From Mucilaginibacter aquariorum (GTDB taxonomy: Bacteria; Bacteroidota; Bacteroidia; Sphingobacteriales; Sphingobacteriaceae), in the NCBI RefSeq assembly GCF_024498135.1, contig NZ_JANHOH010000001.1:620001-684000 (forward strand): a stretch of 64,000 nucleotides of DNA, written 5' to 3'. Below are positions 1 through 9,367 of the stretch, one piece after another (position 1 is the first letter of the stretch; each line of letters opens with the position of its first letter). The notes under the pieces were generated by a model. The model saw only the letters and a program-made list of their open reading frames with translations. It searched no databases and was not told the DNA's origin. Position numbers and translations under genes: made by a program.

Positions 1-1
1 T

Positions 2-346
2 ATATATTTAGGATCGACAGGTATCACACATGACAAATTTGTTTGGGTATGTTTCTTTATGGGCTGTACTGTGGGTTACTGGGCAACATTTGTAACTATA
101 GCGGCCGAGCAATTTGGCACAAACATTCGTTCAACCGTAACTACCACCGTACCTAACTTTGTGCGTGGTTCACTAATACCTATCAATATAGCTTTTAACG
201 CCTTTGTAGTGCATTACGGCATGGTTACAAGCGGTTATATTATGATGGTGATATTAACGCTTATATCGCTATTTTCGTTAAGTCAGCTAAAAGAAACATT
301 TGGCAAAGATTTAAATTACATTGAAGAAGAAGCAGGGATCAGTTAA
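2..346 (+). CDS. MFS transporter, C-terminal fragment (cut by window start)
   Basis: The reading frame is open from base 2 to the TAA at 344-346, so only the last 114 residues of a longer gene are present. The fragment has the hydrophobic rhythm of the last helices of a major facilitator permease: one helix contains GCTVGYWATFVTIAAEQFG, and the next runs through IPINIAFNAFVVHYGMVTSGY into a final helix ending LFSLSQLKETF. The E-x-FGTNIR segment in a late loop is usual for MFS carriers of the metabolite/proton symport type. The substrate cannot be told from this piece. The first in-frame ATG at 59 is internal, not the start. Confidence 0.8.
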   Translation: MYLGSTGITHDKFVWVCFFMGCTVGYWATFVTIAAEQFGTNIRSTVTTTVPNFVRGSLIPINIAFNAFVVHYGMVTSGYIMMVILTLISLFSLSQLKETFGKDLNYIEEEAGIS

Positions 347-356
347 GACAATTAAT

Positions 357-489
357 GAATTATTGATTTACTGAATTAGCGATTGAAGATTTAATGCCTT
401 AACTTGTACTTGATCATTAAATCAATAATTCTCTAAATCAGTAAATAAATTTAGTTTTGTCGTTCCTTAATCACTAATTCAGTAAATCA
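357..489. repeat. Inverted, word-like repeat between MFS gene and hemF
   Basis: Directly after the MFS stop, TGATTTACTGAATTAG (364-379) is matched by its exact reverse complement at 474-489. Further degenerate copies of the same 7-8 base words (AATCA, ATTCA, GTAAAT) fill the space between and after the arms. The layout resembles the other stop-codon-proximal hairpins in this window. It may act as a transcription end or mRNA 3' stabiliser; this is inference. Confidence 0.6.
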
Positions 490-508
490 CTAATTCAATA
501 ATTAGTTA

Positions 509-1423
509 ATGATAAGCAAGGAACAAATAGCTTCAGATTACAAACAGATACAGGACGAGATATGTGCCGCGCTTGAAACTACAGATGGCATATCAACCTT
601 TGAGGAAGAACTTTGGGAGCGTGAAGGTGGCGGCGGCGGTCGTACACGTATCATCCAGAACGGTAATATATTTGAAAAAGGCGGCGTAAACTTTTCGGCT
701 GTGCATGGGCAATTGCCGCATACTGTTAAAAAAGCCCTGAATGTAGAGCAGGACGATTTTTTTGCTACCGGTATATCTATCGTTATCCATCCAAACCACC
801 CGCTGGTGCCTATCATTCACATGAATATCAGGTATTTTGAAATGCCGTCGTCATTTAATACCGATATCCCACCAGTACGCTGGTTTGGGGGTGGGATAGA
901 TCTTACACCGCATTATGTGGTAGAGGATGATGCCCGGTATTTTCATCAACAGCTAAAACAAGTTTGTGACCAGTTTAACCACGATTTTTACGAGCGTTTT
1001 AAAACCTGGGCCGATAATTACTTCTACATAAAACACCGCGACGAAACACGGGGCATTGGTGGCATATTTTATGATCGTTTAACAGCTACGGATGAAATTA
1101 CATGGGAAACCGTTTTTGAATTCTCAAAAGCATTAGGGCGCTCATTCATTCCTATTTATACCGAGCTCGTAAATCGCAGCCGCAACAAACAATTCACGCC
1201 AGATCAGCAGCAATGGCAATACCAGCGCCGTAGCCGCTACACCGAGTTTAATTTGGTGTATGATGCCGGCACTAAATTTGGGCTGGAAACTAACGGCCGT
1301 ATCGAATCGATATTAATGAGCCTGCCGCCCACAGCCAAATGGGTGTATAACTACCATGCACAACCGGGCAGCGAAGAAGAAAAAACCTTGTCCTTATTAA
1401 AAAAAGGCATTAACTGGGTTTAG
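509..1423 (+). CDS. hemF: Oxygen-dependent coproporphyrinogen III oxidase
   Basis: Cytoplasmic enzyme of haem synthesis that uses O2 to decarboxylate two propionates of coproporphyrinogen III, giving protoporphyrinogen IX. The 304-residue length is normal for HemF. Family signatures are present in order: WEREGGGGGRTRII (about 36-49), GVNFSAVHG (59-67), a conserved HMNIRYF segment near 104-110, WFGGGIDLTPHYV (125-137), HRDETRGIGGIFYD (about 176-189) and the C-terminal EFNLVYDAGTKFGLETNGR block. The start is the ATG at 509, just after the repeat-rich gap. A small gene follows after 2 bases, so the two are probably co-transcribed. Confidence 0.97.
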   Translation: MISKEQIASDYKQIQDEICAALETTDGISTFEEELWEREGGGGGRTRIIQNGNIFEKGGVNFSAVHGQLPHTVKKALNVEQDDFFATGISIVIHPNHPLVPIIHMNIRYFEMPSSFNTDIPPVRWFGGGIDLTPHYVVEDDARYFHQQLKQVCDQFNHDFYERFKTWADNYFYIKHRDETRGIGGIFYDRLTATDEITWETVFEFSKALGRSFIPIYTELVNRSRNKQFTPDQQQWQYQRRSRYTEFNLVYDAGTKFGLETNGRIESILMSLPPTAKWVYNYHAQPGSEEEKTLSLLKKGINWV

Positions 1424-1425
1424 TT

Positions 1426-1824
1426 ATGATTAAAAAGATATTACCGGCACTTTTGCTGTTAATAGCATTGTGCGCATTCAACATAGAAGATTCTTTTAAG
1501 GGCACCTGGGAATATAGCGGGGGTATATATAATGGCAAGGCCGTATCTGCATCAAAAGATTATACACTGCAACGAAAATACGACGCGGAGCACTATGATG
1601 CCTTATTTATTGAAAAGGGGGCTGAGCCTATTCCGTATGAGCGGGGTAATTATGTATTAAAGCAAGATACCTGTTTTGAAACGCAAACATTTAGTGCAGA
1701 ACCTTCCAAACTGCTCAATATCACGCTAAAATATCATTACCAACTTAAAAACGATACGCTAACATTTAACGGCATTTTACCTAATGGCACCACGGTGCAG
1801 GAGTATTGGAAAAGAGTTAAATAA
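1426..1824 (+). CDS. Small secreted or anchored protein, function unknown
   Basis: A 132-residue protein starting 2 bases after the hemF stop. Residues 1-19 (MIKKILPALLLLIALCAFN) look like a signal peptide; a Cys at 16 lacks a convincing lipobox. The rest (FKGTWEYSGG near the start, YWKRVK at the end, alternating polar/hydrophobic strands between) resembles the small lipocalin-like beta-barrel proteins common in Bacteroidota, where a GTWxYxGG strand opens the barrel. No catalytic motif is visible and the role is unknown. The tight spacing to hemF is the only functional hint. Confidence 0.75.
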   Translation: MIKKILPALLLLIALCAFNIEDSFKGTWEYSGGIYNGKAVSASKDYTLQRKYDAEHYDALFIEKGAEPIPYERGNYVLKQDTCFETQTFSAEPSKLLNITLKYHYQLKNDTLTFNGILPNGTTVQEYWKRVK

Positions 1825-2003
1825 TCTCCGGCTTTCCACATTGTAACATTAGTATTGTTTTATAGTAAAAAAGGTGGAAAACAAGTATAAATGTTAGCAA
1901 AAACATGCCTCAAAAACCATATAAATTCATAACTTCGCAGGTCATATAAAAGCACTTTTTTATATACGCATTTACTGTTAAGATTTTCCACTAAGAAAAA
2001 CCA

Positions 2004-4643
2004 ATGGCTGAAGAAACAGAAGATAATTCGAACCAAGAAGACAGAATAATTTCGATAAATATTGATGAAGAGATGCGGGCAGCTTACATTGATTATTCAA
2101 TGTCAGTTATCGTATCAAGGGCATTGCCCGATGTACGCGACGGTTTAAAACCCGTTCACAGACGCGTGTTGTACGGCATGCTTGATCTGGGTTTGGCAAA
2201 TAACAAACCGTACAAAAAATCGGCCCGTATTGTAGGCGAGGTATTAGGTAAGTATCACCCACATGGCGATACATCTGTATACGATGCCATGGTACGTATG
2301 GCGCAAGACTGGAGCTTAAGATACCCATTTGTTGAAGGACAAGGTAACTACGGCTCTATAGACGGCGATCAACCGGCAGCTATGCGTTATACTGAAGCTA
2401 AACTGCAAAAGATAGCCGAAGAGATGCTAGCCGATATCAATAAGGATACAATTGATTTCCAGCTGAACTTTGACGATTCGTTACAGGAGCCAACCGTATT
2501 GCCTGCAAAATTCCCTAACCTTTTGGTTAACGGTGCATCGGGTATCGCGGTAGGTATGGCCACCAACATGGCGCCGCATAACCTAACAGAAATTGTTAAT
2601 GCTACCATCGCCCTTATAGACAACCGCCAGATTGAAATAAGCGAACTGATGACCTATGTTAAAGGACCGGATTTCCCTACCGGAGGTATAATATATGGTT
2701 ACGAAGGGCCACGCCAGGCACTGGAAACAGGCCGCGGACGTATTGTAATACGTGCAAGGGCAGAAATTGAAACTTACGGCAGCGACCGCGAACGGATAAT
2801 AGTGAGCGAAATACCTTACCAGGTAAACAAAGCGCTAATGATTGAGCGTACTGCCGAGCTGGTTAACGAAAAGAAAATTGAAGGAATCACCGCCATTCGC
2901 GATGAATCTAACCGCGAAGGGATCCGTGTTGTTTATGAGATAAAACGCGACTCGAACGCGGCTATCGTATTAAACAACCTTTACAAATATACAGCACTGC
3001 AAACATCATTCAGTGTAAATAACATTGCGCTGGTACATGGCCGCCCAATGCTGCTTAACCTGAGAGACCTGATCCATCATTTTGTTGAGCACAGGCACGA
3101 GGTTGTTATTCGCCGTACCAAATACGAGTTATCTGAGGCTGAAAAGCGTGCGCACATATTAGAAGGTTTATTAATTGCGCTCGACCATATCGAAGAGGTT
3201 ATTAAACTGATCCGTGCATCGTCAACACCTGATGAGGCAAGAGAAGGTTTAATAAGTCAGTTCGGCTTAAGCGATATACAGGCCCGTGCTATTCTGGATA
3301 TGACCTTAAGGCGTTTAACCGGACTGGAGCGTGATAAGATCCGCGACGAGTTTGATGCTTTAATGAAAACTATCGAATACTTAAAATCTATCCTTGCTGA
3401 TGAAGGGCTGCGTATGCAGATCATCAAAGACGAACTGATAGAGATAAGAGAAAAATACGGTGATGAGCGAAAAACCGAAATGGTACACTCATCTGCAGAA
3501 ATGCAAACCGAAGACTTTATTGAAGATGAAGATGTTGTGATCACCATCTCACGCGAAGGGTATATCAAACGTACTTCGCTTACCGAGTACCGCAGACAGG
3601 GCAGGGGTGGTAAAGGATCTTTAGGCAGTAACAGCCGCGATGCCGACTTTATCGAGCATTTATTGATAGCAAGTAATCACAATTACATGCTGTTCTTTAC
3701 CGAATCGGGCCAGTGTTTCTGGCTAAGGGTTTTTGAAATTCCCGAAGGCACACGTACTTCTAAAGGTCGTGCTATCCAGAACATCATCAACATTCCTAAG
3801 GAAGAAAACATTAAGGCTTACATCAAGCTTAAATCGCTTAAGGATAAAGAATACCTGGAGAACAACTTTATTATTATGTGTACCCGCAAAGGTGTTATCA
3901 AAAAAACATCTTTAGAGGCATATTCACGTCCGCGCGCAAATGGTATCAATGCCATCAACATAAACGAGGGCGATTCATTACTGGAAGCAACGCTAACAAC
4001 CGGAAGCAGCGAAATTGTTATGGCACTGCAATCGGGCCGTGCAATACGTTTCAACGAATCTACTGTTAGGCCAATGGGGCGTACAGCTACCGGTGTGCGT
4101 GGTATTAGCTTAGATAGCGATAACGATGAAGTTGTTGGTATGATCAGTATTGACGATAAGGAAACAACCGTACTGGTAGTATCTGAAAAAGGCTATGGTA
4201 AACGTACCGATATTGACGACTATAGGGTAACAAATCGTGGTGGTAAAGGTGTAAAAACACTTAATATTACTGAAAAAACCGGAAAACTTGTTGCCATAAA
4301 AGGTGTTACTGATAAAGAGGATCTGATGATCATCAATAAATCGGGTATCATTATTCGTATTGCAATTAGCGAATTGCGTACAATGGGCCGTGCCACGCAA
4401 GGGGTGAGGTTAATTACCCTGAAAGGTAATGATGAGATAGCATCGGTTGCTAAAATTGAGCATGATGAAGAGGAAGAACTGGATGAAGCTGTATTAGCAG
4501 AAGCGGCGGAAGATAAAGCAATTGCCGACGAAACAGATGCTGATGTACTTTCAAAAACTCCGGATGCTGAAATAAAGTCAGACACAGATATTGATACAAC
4601 TAACGCAGATGATGAATCTGCTGATGATGACCAAACTGAATAA
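2004..4643 (+). CDS. gyrA: DNA gyrase subunit A
   Basis: Type II topoisomerase breakage-reunion subunit that works with GyrB to introduce negative supercoils. The 879-residue protein has the winged-helix domain with the catalytic tyrosine in [10 protein letters not shown] (Y129) and the quinolone-resistance region [12 protein letters not shown], where Thr90 sits at the place of E. coli Ser83 and D94 at Asp87. A coiled-coil tower follows. The C-terminal beta-pinwheel carries a GyrA-box-like [12 protein letters not shown] (gyrase rather than topo IV) and repeated RGGKG/GR-x-T-x-GV blades. The tail after about residue 815 is acidic and low-complexity ([18 protein letters not shown]). A possible -7 box TAACTTCG lies at 1930-1937. 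A TPR gene starts 3 bases after the stop. Confidence 0.98.
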   Translation: MAEETEDNSNQEDRIISINIDEEMRAAYIDYSMSVIVSRALPDVRDGLKPVHRRVLYGMLDLGLANNKPYKKSARIVGEVLGKYHPHGDTSVYDAMVRMAQDWSLRYPFVEGQGNYGSIDGDQPAAMRYTEAKLQKIAEEMLADINKDTIDFQLNFDDSLQEPTVLPAKFPNLLVNGASGIAVGMATNMAPHNLTEIVNATIALIDNRQIEISELMTYVKGPDFPTGGIIYGYEGPRQALETGRGRIVIRARAEIETYGSDRERIIVSEIPYQVNKALMIERTAELVNEKKIEGITAIRDESNREGIRVVYEIKRDSNAAIVLNNLYKYTALQTSFSVNNIALVHGRPMLLNLRDLIHHFVEHRHEVVIRRTKYELSEAEKRAHILEGLLIALDHIEEVIKLIRASSTPDEAREGLISQFGLSDIQARAILDMTLRRLTGLERDKIRDEFDALMKTIEYLKSILADEGLRMQIIKDELIEIREKYGDERKTEMVHSSAEMQTEDFIEDEDVVITISREGYIKRTSLTEYRRQGRGGKGSLGSNSRDADFIEHLLIASNHNYMLFFTESGQCFWLRVFEIPEGTRTSKGRAIQNIINIPKEENIKAYIKLKSLKDKEYLENNFIIMCTRKGVIKKTSLEAYSRPRANGINAININEGDSLLEATLTTGSSEIVMALQSGRAIRFNESTVRPMGRTATGVRGISLDSDNDEVVGMISIDDKETTVLVVSEKGYGKRTDIDDYRVTNRGGKGVKTLNITEKTGKLVAIKGVTDKEDLMIINKSGIIIRIAISELRTMGRATQGVRLITLKGNDEIASVAKIEHDEEEELDEAVLAEAAEDKAIADETDADVLSKTPDAEIKSDTDIDTTNADDESADDDQTE

Positions 4644-4646
4644 ATA

Positions 4647-5756
4647 ATGCAAAGCCGAAAAATCAGATTATTGATTTTAGCATTGTTTACCGCATCTTTT
4701 GCCTTTGGCCAATCCGAAGCGTTAAAAGTTGTGGTAAACAACCTTGCTTTTTATAAGCAAAAGGGAGATCTGAAATTCTTAAGTAACGCCAAGAAATCCG
4801 CCGATAGTTTAGTAGTGACCCGCAAAGATTCTGCGGACCTGGAGAAGAATGTTTACCGCATTATTGTAAACTCCAGTATCTTATACACCGATTCACTGAA
4901 CCAATTAAATCAGCCGGAAATGTTTCTTGACCAAACCGCTGCCTTACTTGATAAGTTTTCTGAAAAGGGCAAAATATATAAATACCAGCCCGAAATTGAT
5001 TACGCAAAACGTTGTTTGGCAAATGTTTATATCAGAAAAGGTTTTGCCTTAACTAAAAACAACGATTTTAAAAATGCTGTTAATGCTTTTCAAAAAGCAA
5101 AGAAATATGCACCTGCCCACAAACAGATAAATGCATATATAGCATACACCAGCAATAAATTAGGCAACCTGCAGGATGCTGCAAATTATTATTCAAATCT
5201 TATTAGTACCGATAGCACCAAAATAGAATACCTGGAAACCGCATCTACCATTTATAAATCACTTGGTGATACCGCAAAAGCCCTGCAAATAGTAAAGAAG
5301 GGAAGGCGTCTGCTTCCTCAAAACAAGCAATTATTGCATGATGAGGCTAATATTTATAATAACAAAAAAGACTATAAAGCGTTAGAACCTTTATTAATAC
5401 CCTTAATTGATAATAACATCAATAATCCCGATATTACTTTTGTAGCCGCAAATTGTTATGATAATTTAAACCAATATGACAAGGCCGAATCATTATACCT
5501 TCGTGCAATTGAGTTAAACGGAACAGCTTATGAACCTGTATTCAATTTAGGCTTATTATACTTTAAGAAAAGCGTCCAAAAAAATAATAATAACGATAAA
5601 AATATAACAAGTGCTATATTGTGGCTTGAAAAAGCAAACGAAATGGTGCCCCAGGATAAAAAATGCCTGGAACTTTTGCAGTTAGCTTACACAAAAACCG
5701 GCAATCAAAATCAGCTGGATAGGGTTAACAATAAATTAGAACAGTTAACAAATTAA
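4647..5756 (+). CDS. Secreted TPR-repeat protein
   Basis: A 369-residue protein with a signal peptide (about residues 1-21, ending AFG-QS), so probably periplasmic. Helical repeats of TPR type follow, for example NDFKNAVNAFQKAKKYAP, GNLQDAANYYSNLIS, GDTAKALQIVKKGRRLLP and NQYDKAESLYLRAIELN, covering roughly residues 135-360. No enzyme domain is seen. It begins 3 bases after gyrA, so translation is probably coupled to it, and a second secreted TPR gene follows 79 bases later. TPR proteins usually serve as protein-protein scaffolds; the partner is unknown. Confidence 0.85.
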   Translation: MQSRKIRLLILALFTASFAFGQSEALKVVVNNLAFYKQKGDLKFLSNAKKSADSLVVTRKDSADLEKNVYRIIVNSSILYTDSLNQLNQPEMFLDQTAALLDKFSEKGKIYKYQPEIDYAKRCLANVYIRKGFALTKNNDFKNAVNAFQKAKKYAPAHKQINAYIAYTSNKLGNLQDAANYYSNLISTDSTKIEYLETASTIYKSLGDTAKALQIVKKGRRLLPQNKQLLHDEANIYNNKKDYKALEPLLIPLIDNNINNPDITFVAANCYDNLNQYDKAESLYLRAIELNGTAYEPVFNLGLLYFKKSVQKNNNNDKNITSAILWLEKANEMVPQDKKCLELLQLAYTKTGNQNQLDRVNNKLEQLTN

Positions 5757-5835
5757 TAAACTATAATTAATTATTATAGGCTGTAACTAAGCACACAAAC
5801 GGCCATAATATCATTACCAATTTAAAACTTACCAA

Positions 5836-7083
5836 ATGAAAATTAAATTCTTAATGTTAGGCCTGTTAGGTCTCATTTCTACAACAGCCTTTGCGCAAAA
5901 AGGGGAGTTGAACAATGCACAATCAGAATTCGAAAAATATGAGGGCTTAAAAACGCAGCCGGCTTTAAGTTTGCCAAGTCTTAATAAGGCCAAAGAGTCT
6001 ATTGATAAAGCTGCTGCTAATCAAAAAACAGCCAATTTACCGCAAACCTATGCAGTAAAAGCTAATATATACGGTTCCCTGGCTCAGCTTGATACGGTAG
6101 CAACCACTTCATTGCCATTGTTTACTACTGCAGAGGAAGCCCTAAAAAAAGCTAAAGAGCTTGATACCAAAGGTGAAAACAAAAAGCTTATTGATAATGC
6201 CAATGGTATTTTAGCTCAATATCAATTAAATAAAGGGGTGAAGGAGTATCAGTCTGGTAAGTATGATTTAGCTTACAAGTCGTTTGATTTTTACCGTAGT
6301 GTAATGCCTGAAGATACTAACGCAATACTTTATACCGGTTTAGCAGCATTAAATGCCAAAAACTACCCGGCTGCAATTACAAATTACAATAAGCTGGTTA
6401 CAACTAAATATTCTAAAGTAGAGAGTGTTTATGGTGAGCTGGCTGGTATATATTTAGCTAATAAGGATACAACTGGTGCACTAAAAACCGTAACAGATGG
6501 TTTGGCAAAATATCCTAACAGTGCTGAGTTAAGAAGAACTGAAATTGAAATAAGCCTGCAACAAGGCAAGCAAAAGGAAGTGCTTGATAAAATTTTAAGT
6601 GCTATATCAAATGATCCCAAAAACAAAAACCTGTATTATTATGCTGGTTTAGTTTATTCACAAGTTGCTGATGCGGCCACACAAAAAATAGCTAAAGCAC
6701 CTGCCGCTACTAAAGCAACTTTACAAGCAGAAAAAGCACAAAACTTCCAAAAAGCCGCCGATATGTACAAAAAGGCGATTGAAATTGACCCTAATTATTT
6801 TGAAGCCAATTTAAACATGGGTTATGTAATTATTGCACCGGCAATTGATAGCTACAACGCGGCTAATAAGTTACCTGCTAACCAGCAGAAAGCTTATGAC
6901 GCAGCTATGGCTAAAGCTACAGCGCAATTTGATCTGGCAAAACCATATTTGCTAAAAGCAGTTGAGTTGAACCCAAAATCGCCAGATGCATTAAATAACT
7001 TGCTTACTTATTATAAAGGCAAAAAAGATGATGCTAATATTGCTAAGATAACAGCACAAATAAACGCACTACCTAAAAATTAA
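5836..7083 (+). CDS. Secreted TPR-repeat protein
   Basis: A 415-residue protein with a clear signal peptide (MKIKFLMLGLLGLISTTAFA, cleavage before QKGE). TPR-like helix pairs run through the mature part: EYQSGKYDLAYKSFDFYRSVMP, NAKNYPAAITNYNKLV, ANKDTTGALKTVTDGLAKYP and FQKAADMYKKAIEIDPNYFEANLNMGYV. The sequence between the repeats is rich in Ala/Lys. It resembles the gene before it in plan but is not a close copy. A perfect 12-bp hairpin follows the stop, closing what is probably a gyrA-TPR-TPR transcript. The function is unknown. Confidence 0.85.
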   Translation: MKIKFLMLGLLGLISTTAFAQKGELNNAQSEFEKYEGLKTQPALSLPSLNKAKESIDKAAANQKTANLPQTYAVKANIYGSLAQLDTVATTSLPLFTTAEEALKKAKELDTKGENKKLIDNANGILAQYQLNKGVKEYQSGKYDLAYKSFDFYRSVMPEDTNAILYTGLAALNAKNYPAAITNYNKLVTTKYSKVESVYGELAGIYLANKDTTGALKTVTDGLAKYPNSAELRRTEIEISLQQGKQKEVLDKILSAISNDPKNKNLYYYAGLVYSQVADAATQKIAKAPAATKATLQAEKAQNFQKAADMYKKAIEIDPNYFEANLNMGYVIIAPAIDSYNAANKLPANQQKAYDAAMAKATAQFDLAKPYLLKAVELNPKSPDALNNLLTYYKGKKDDANIAKITAQINALPKN

Positions 7084-7101
7084 TACAATAGGAGATACTA
7101 T

Positions 7102-7136
7102 ATTTTAAAGCCCGCTGGATAGGTGGGCTTTAAAAT
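7102..7136 (+). terminator. Hairpin after second TPR gene
   Basis: ATTTTAAAGCCC (7102-7113) pairs perfectly with GGGCTTTAAAAT (7125-7136) across an 11-base loop, 18 bases after the stop codon. The 3' arm itself is U-rich in RNA, but no long U run follows. Confidence 0.7.
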
Positions 7137-7319
7137 AGAATTATTACTTAACATAATGTTAATTATGAGATTTATTCCTATATTATGTTATTCAACGGTT
7201 CACTACGACCTAAAATTGGTTCTATCATACTTCATTTACAATTATTTGTTATAAGGCGCAACAAACAGAAAGTTGGTTGAGTTAAGTAGTTTATAGGTTG
7301 TAATTTAAAACATAAATAA

Positions 7320-8072
7320 ATGAAGACAACAGATAACCTCATCCTTATTACCGGCGGCAGTGCGGGCATTGGATTCGAAATAGCAAAATTATTTTCGGAA
7401 AACGGCAATCAGGTCATCATTACCGGCCGTAATCAGGAAAGAATGGCAAAAGCCATTTCCAAACTAAAAAACACCTGTGCTATAGTAAGCGATGTAAATA
7501 ACGCCGAAGACGTAGAAAAACTGGTAGCGCAACTAAACAAAGATTTTCCCAAGCTTAATGTAGTCATCAACAATGCAGGCAGCGCTAATTATTACGACAT
7601 GACCGTACCGGGCATTAACGCGTTCGACAAAGCCAGTGAAGAAATATTAACCAATTACCTATCTATTATCCGCCTTAACGAATTGCTGTTGCCCCTGCTT
7701 AAACAACAGCCCGAAGCAGCCATTGTCAATGTATCATCTATAGTGGCATTTGCAGCAAGGGCCAATAGCCTGCCAACTTATGGTGCCAGCAAAGCCGCAC
7801 TGCACTCGTACACCAATAGTTTGCGCATTATGATGGAAGATACTTCGGTAAAAGTATTCGAGCTGATGCCACCATTGGTAGATACCGAGTTCTCGGCTGC
7901 AATTGGTGGTGCGGCCAACGGTATCCCTCCAAAACAAGTGGCCGACGACCTGCTTACAGCTATGCAGAACGACGAATTTGAGATACATGTAGGCCGTACA
8001 GCAGAAATATTTAACAACTTTTTTCCGCTATCACCCAAGGCCGTACTAGCAATGAACGGAAAAACCGAATAA
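7320..8072 (+). CDS. Short-chain dehydrogenase/reductase (DltE-like)
   Basis: A 250-residue classical SDR oxidoreductase using NAD(P)H. The Rossmann motif is TGGSAGIG (11-18), NNAG is at 84-87, and the catalytic set is Ser139/140 in VNVSSIVAF, Tyr154 and Lys158 in YGASK. A basic residue soon after the first beta strand (TGR, 35-37) would fit NADPH. The overall sequence resembles the DltE/YqjQ branch annotated as SDR oxidoreductases. The substrate is not predictable. The gene stands alone, with a 236-base gap upstream and a terminator downstream. Confidence 0.9.
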   Translation: MKTTDNLILITGGSAGIGFEIAKLFSENGNQVIITGRNQERMAKAISKLKNTCAIVSDVNNAEDVEKLVAQLNKDFPKLNVVINNAGSANYYDMTVPGINAFDKASEEILTNYLSIIRLNELLLPLLKQQPEAAIVNVSSIVAFAARANSLPTYGASKAALHSYTNSLRIMMEDTSVKVFELMPPLVDTEFSAAIGGAANGIPPKQVADDLLTAMQNDEFEIHVGRTAEIFNNFFPLSPKAVLAMNGKTE

Positions 8073-8158
8073 ATGAGCGGCCCATGGAAGAAGAACAAAT
8101 ACGCGGAGTCCCGAATGCGCATTGGCACGCGTCGGCAGTTGGCGATGCAAACAAAAAC

Positions 8159-8190
8159 AAAAGCCCGGCTAAAATAGTCCGGGCTTTTAT
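8159..8190. terminator. Bidirectional intrinsic terminator
   Basis: AAAAGCCCGG (8159-8168) pairs perfectly with CCGGGCTTTT (8179-8188), with A-rich sequence on one side and T-rich on the other. It lies between the convergent SDR gene (plus) and the small lipoprotein gene (minus) and can serve both. Confidence 0.85.
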
Positions 8191-8207
8191 CAGACATAAA
8201 AAACCTA

Positions 8208-8405
8208 TTACATTGGTTTTTGAGTAGTATCTTTTTTAGTGGTGTCCGTTTTAGTAGTATCAGTTGTTGGAGCCGGGGCCACTGTTGCTGCAGAGTCGGT
8301 TTTTGTACTGTCAGAACCGTCAGTTGATTTTGTTGAACTACAGCCTGCTATTATTGAACCAACCATCGTCGCGACTAACGCGAAACTTAAAAAGTGCTTT
8401 TTCAT
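8208..8405 (-). CDS. Small Thr/Asp/Lys-rich lipoprotein
   Basis: A 65-residue protein with a lipoprotein signal peptide (MKKHFLSFALVATMVGSIIAG-C) and lipobox IIAGC at about 18-22. The mature part is about 43 residues of low complexity made of Thr, Ser, Asp, Lys and Ala (repeats such as TTDTTKTDTTKKDTT) and is likely unstructured. Small lipoproteins of this sort are frequent in Sphingobacteriaceae, with no known task. It is convergent to the SDR gene and shares its terminator. Confidence 0.75.
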   Translation of the reverse strand: MKKHFLSFALVATMVGSIIAGCSSTKSTDGSDSTKTDSAATVAPAPTTDTTKTDTTKKDTTQKPM

Positions 8406-8605
8406 AGATATAAATTTAATAGTGATGTTAACAAAAATGCTTTCAGGTTATAAACCCCGAAACATCAAAGTTGTTTAATAAACTTCAATTATTATTTAAT
8501 GAGTGTTTCAAATCACACATTTGCAGCTGCTTTAAGATCAAAAAAATATCAACAAAGTGGTTTCAACTCATAAAATAAATAATATTATGCTGATATTTAA
8601 CGCTA

Positions 8606-9082
8606 ATGGTAGTATCAGAAAACACCCTTAAGTGGATAATGCGCCTCTACCCTCCCCTTTTATTTCAACGGATTTGGGTGAGGGAGTTTAATAAAGGTTT
8701 TAAGGGGGTTAGCGTTACGATAATAAAAAGCATTTTCAATAAAAACTATAACGGATCTATATTTGGCGGCACCATTTTCGCCGCGGCAGACCCGTTTTAT
8801 CCCGTATTGTTTGACAGGGTGTTAAATACGGGCGACAGAAAACTGAAGATCTGGTCTAAATCATCAAATATAAATTTCTTAAAACCTGCACTATCCAACC
8901 TGTCGTTCCAAATAATTTTGAGCGATGCCGATATTGAACTGGCCATCCATACGTTAAATACCACCGGAAAGTATGAAAATTCGTTTCCGATAGATATATA
9001 CAATAACAACAACGAAGTATGCGTATCGCTTATGAATGAAGTATACATACGCGACCTTAATTTTACACAAACTGCTATTTAA
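8606..9082 (+). CDS. DUF4442 hot-dog-fold protein
   Basis: A 158-residue protein matching the DUF4442 family (thioesterase-like, hot-dog fold related to YiiD C-terminal domains). The conserved start KWIMRLYPPLLFQRIWV is followed by the hallmark NYNGSIFGGTIFAAADPFYP, which forms the central helix region. Some hot-dog proteins hydrolyse acyl-CoA, but no activity has been fixed for this family as far as I know. An acetyltransferase remnant begins 4 bases after the stop, then an AlbA_2 gene, suggesting one transcript of unrelated small genes. Confidence 0.8.
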   Translation: MVVSENTLKWIMRLYPPLLFQRIWVREFNKGFKGVSVTIIKSIFNKNYNGSIFGGTIFAAADPFYPVLFDRVLNTGDRKLKIWSKSSNINFLKPALSNLSFQIILSDADIELAIHTLNTTGKYENSFPIDIYNNNNEVCVSLMNEVYIRDLNFTQTAI

Positions 9083-9086
9083 CACG

Positions 9087-9353
9087 ATGCCTGTATTTAT
9101 GAATGACGAAGCTTTTACTAAAAAAGGCTATCAAATATCAACCGATAAAACTTTGCTCAGTTTTGATGTGATATTTAATTATCTTGACCAGCAATCATAT
9201 TGGGCCAAAGATATACCCCCCGAAAAGCTAAAGAAAGCCATAGACAACTCTTTATGCTTTGGCGTATACAAAGATGGTATACAAGCCGGTTTTACGGAGA
9301 TAACTAACCCGGAGCGATGGATGCAGATTTTCACGCCTTACATAGCAGAATAA
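9087..9353 (+). pseudogene. GNAT N-acetyltransferase with an internal in-frame deletion
   Basis: The 88-residue frame begins like a GNAT acetyltransferase of about 135-140 residues (GYQISTDKTLLSFDVIFNYL, then SYWAKDIPPEKLKKAIDNS, then LCFGVYKDGIQAGF). It then jumps straight to the family's C-terminal end, TEITNPERWMQIFTPY. The middle of the domain, including the acetyl-CoA loop (R-G-x-G-L/K) and the usual ADVF strand, is missing. The jump falls at GGTTTT (9288-9293), a Gly-Phe pair that in full-length relatives occurs on both sides of the missing part. Start chosen at the ATG at 9087, 4 bases after the DUF4442 stop; ATG 9099 is also possible. It cannot be an active GNAT enzyme. Confidence 0.75.
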
Positions 9354-9367
9354 TGAAGATTTGACAA

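Noticed and set aside
4220-4741. A 173-residue frame on the minus strand across the end of gyrA
   Set aside because: It is antisense to the acidic tail of GyrA; its Ser/Ala-rich sequence is the mirror of Asp/Glu codons and it resembles no protein.
8100-8160. G+C-rich sequence after the SDR gene as a possible small RNA
   Set aside because: Only a simple terminator hairpin is present at its end and no promoter or conserved fold is visible.
9036-9353. A longer version of the GNAT remnant starting inside the DUF4442 gene
   Set aside because: The extra residues before ATG 9087 do not fit the family and overlap the end of the upstream gene.
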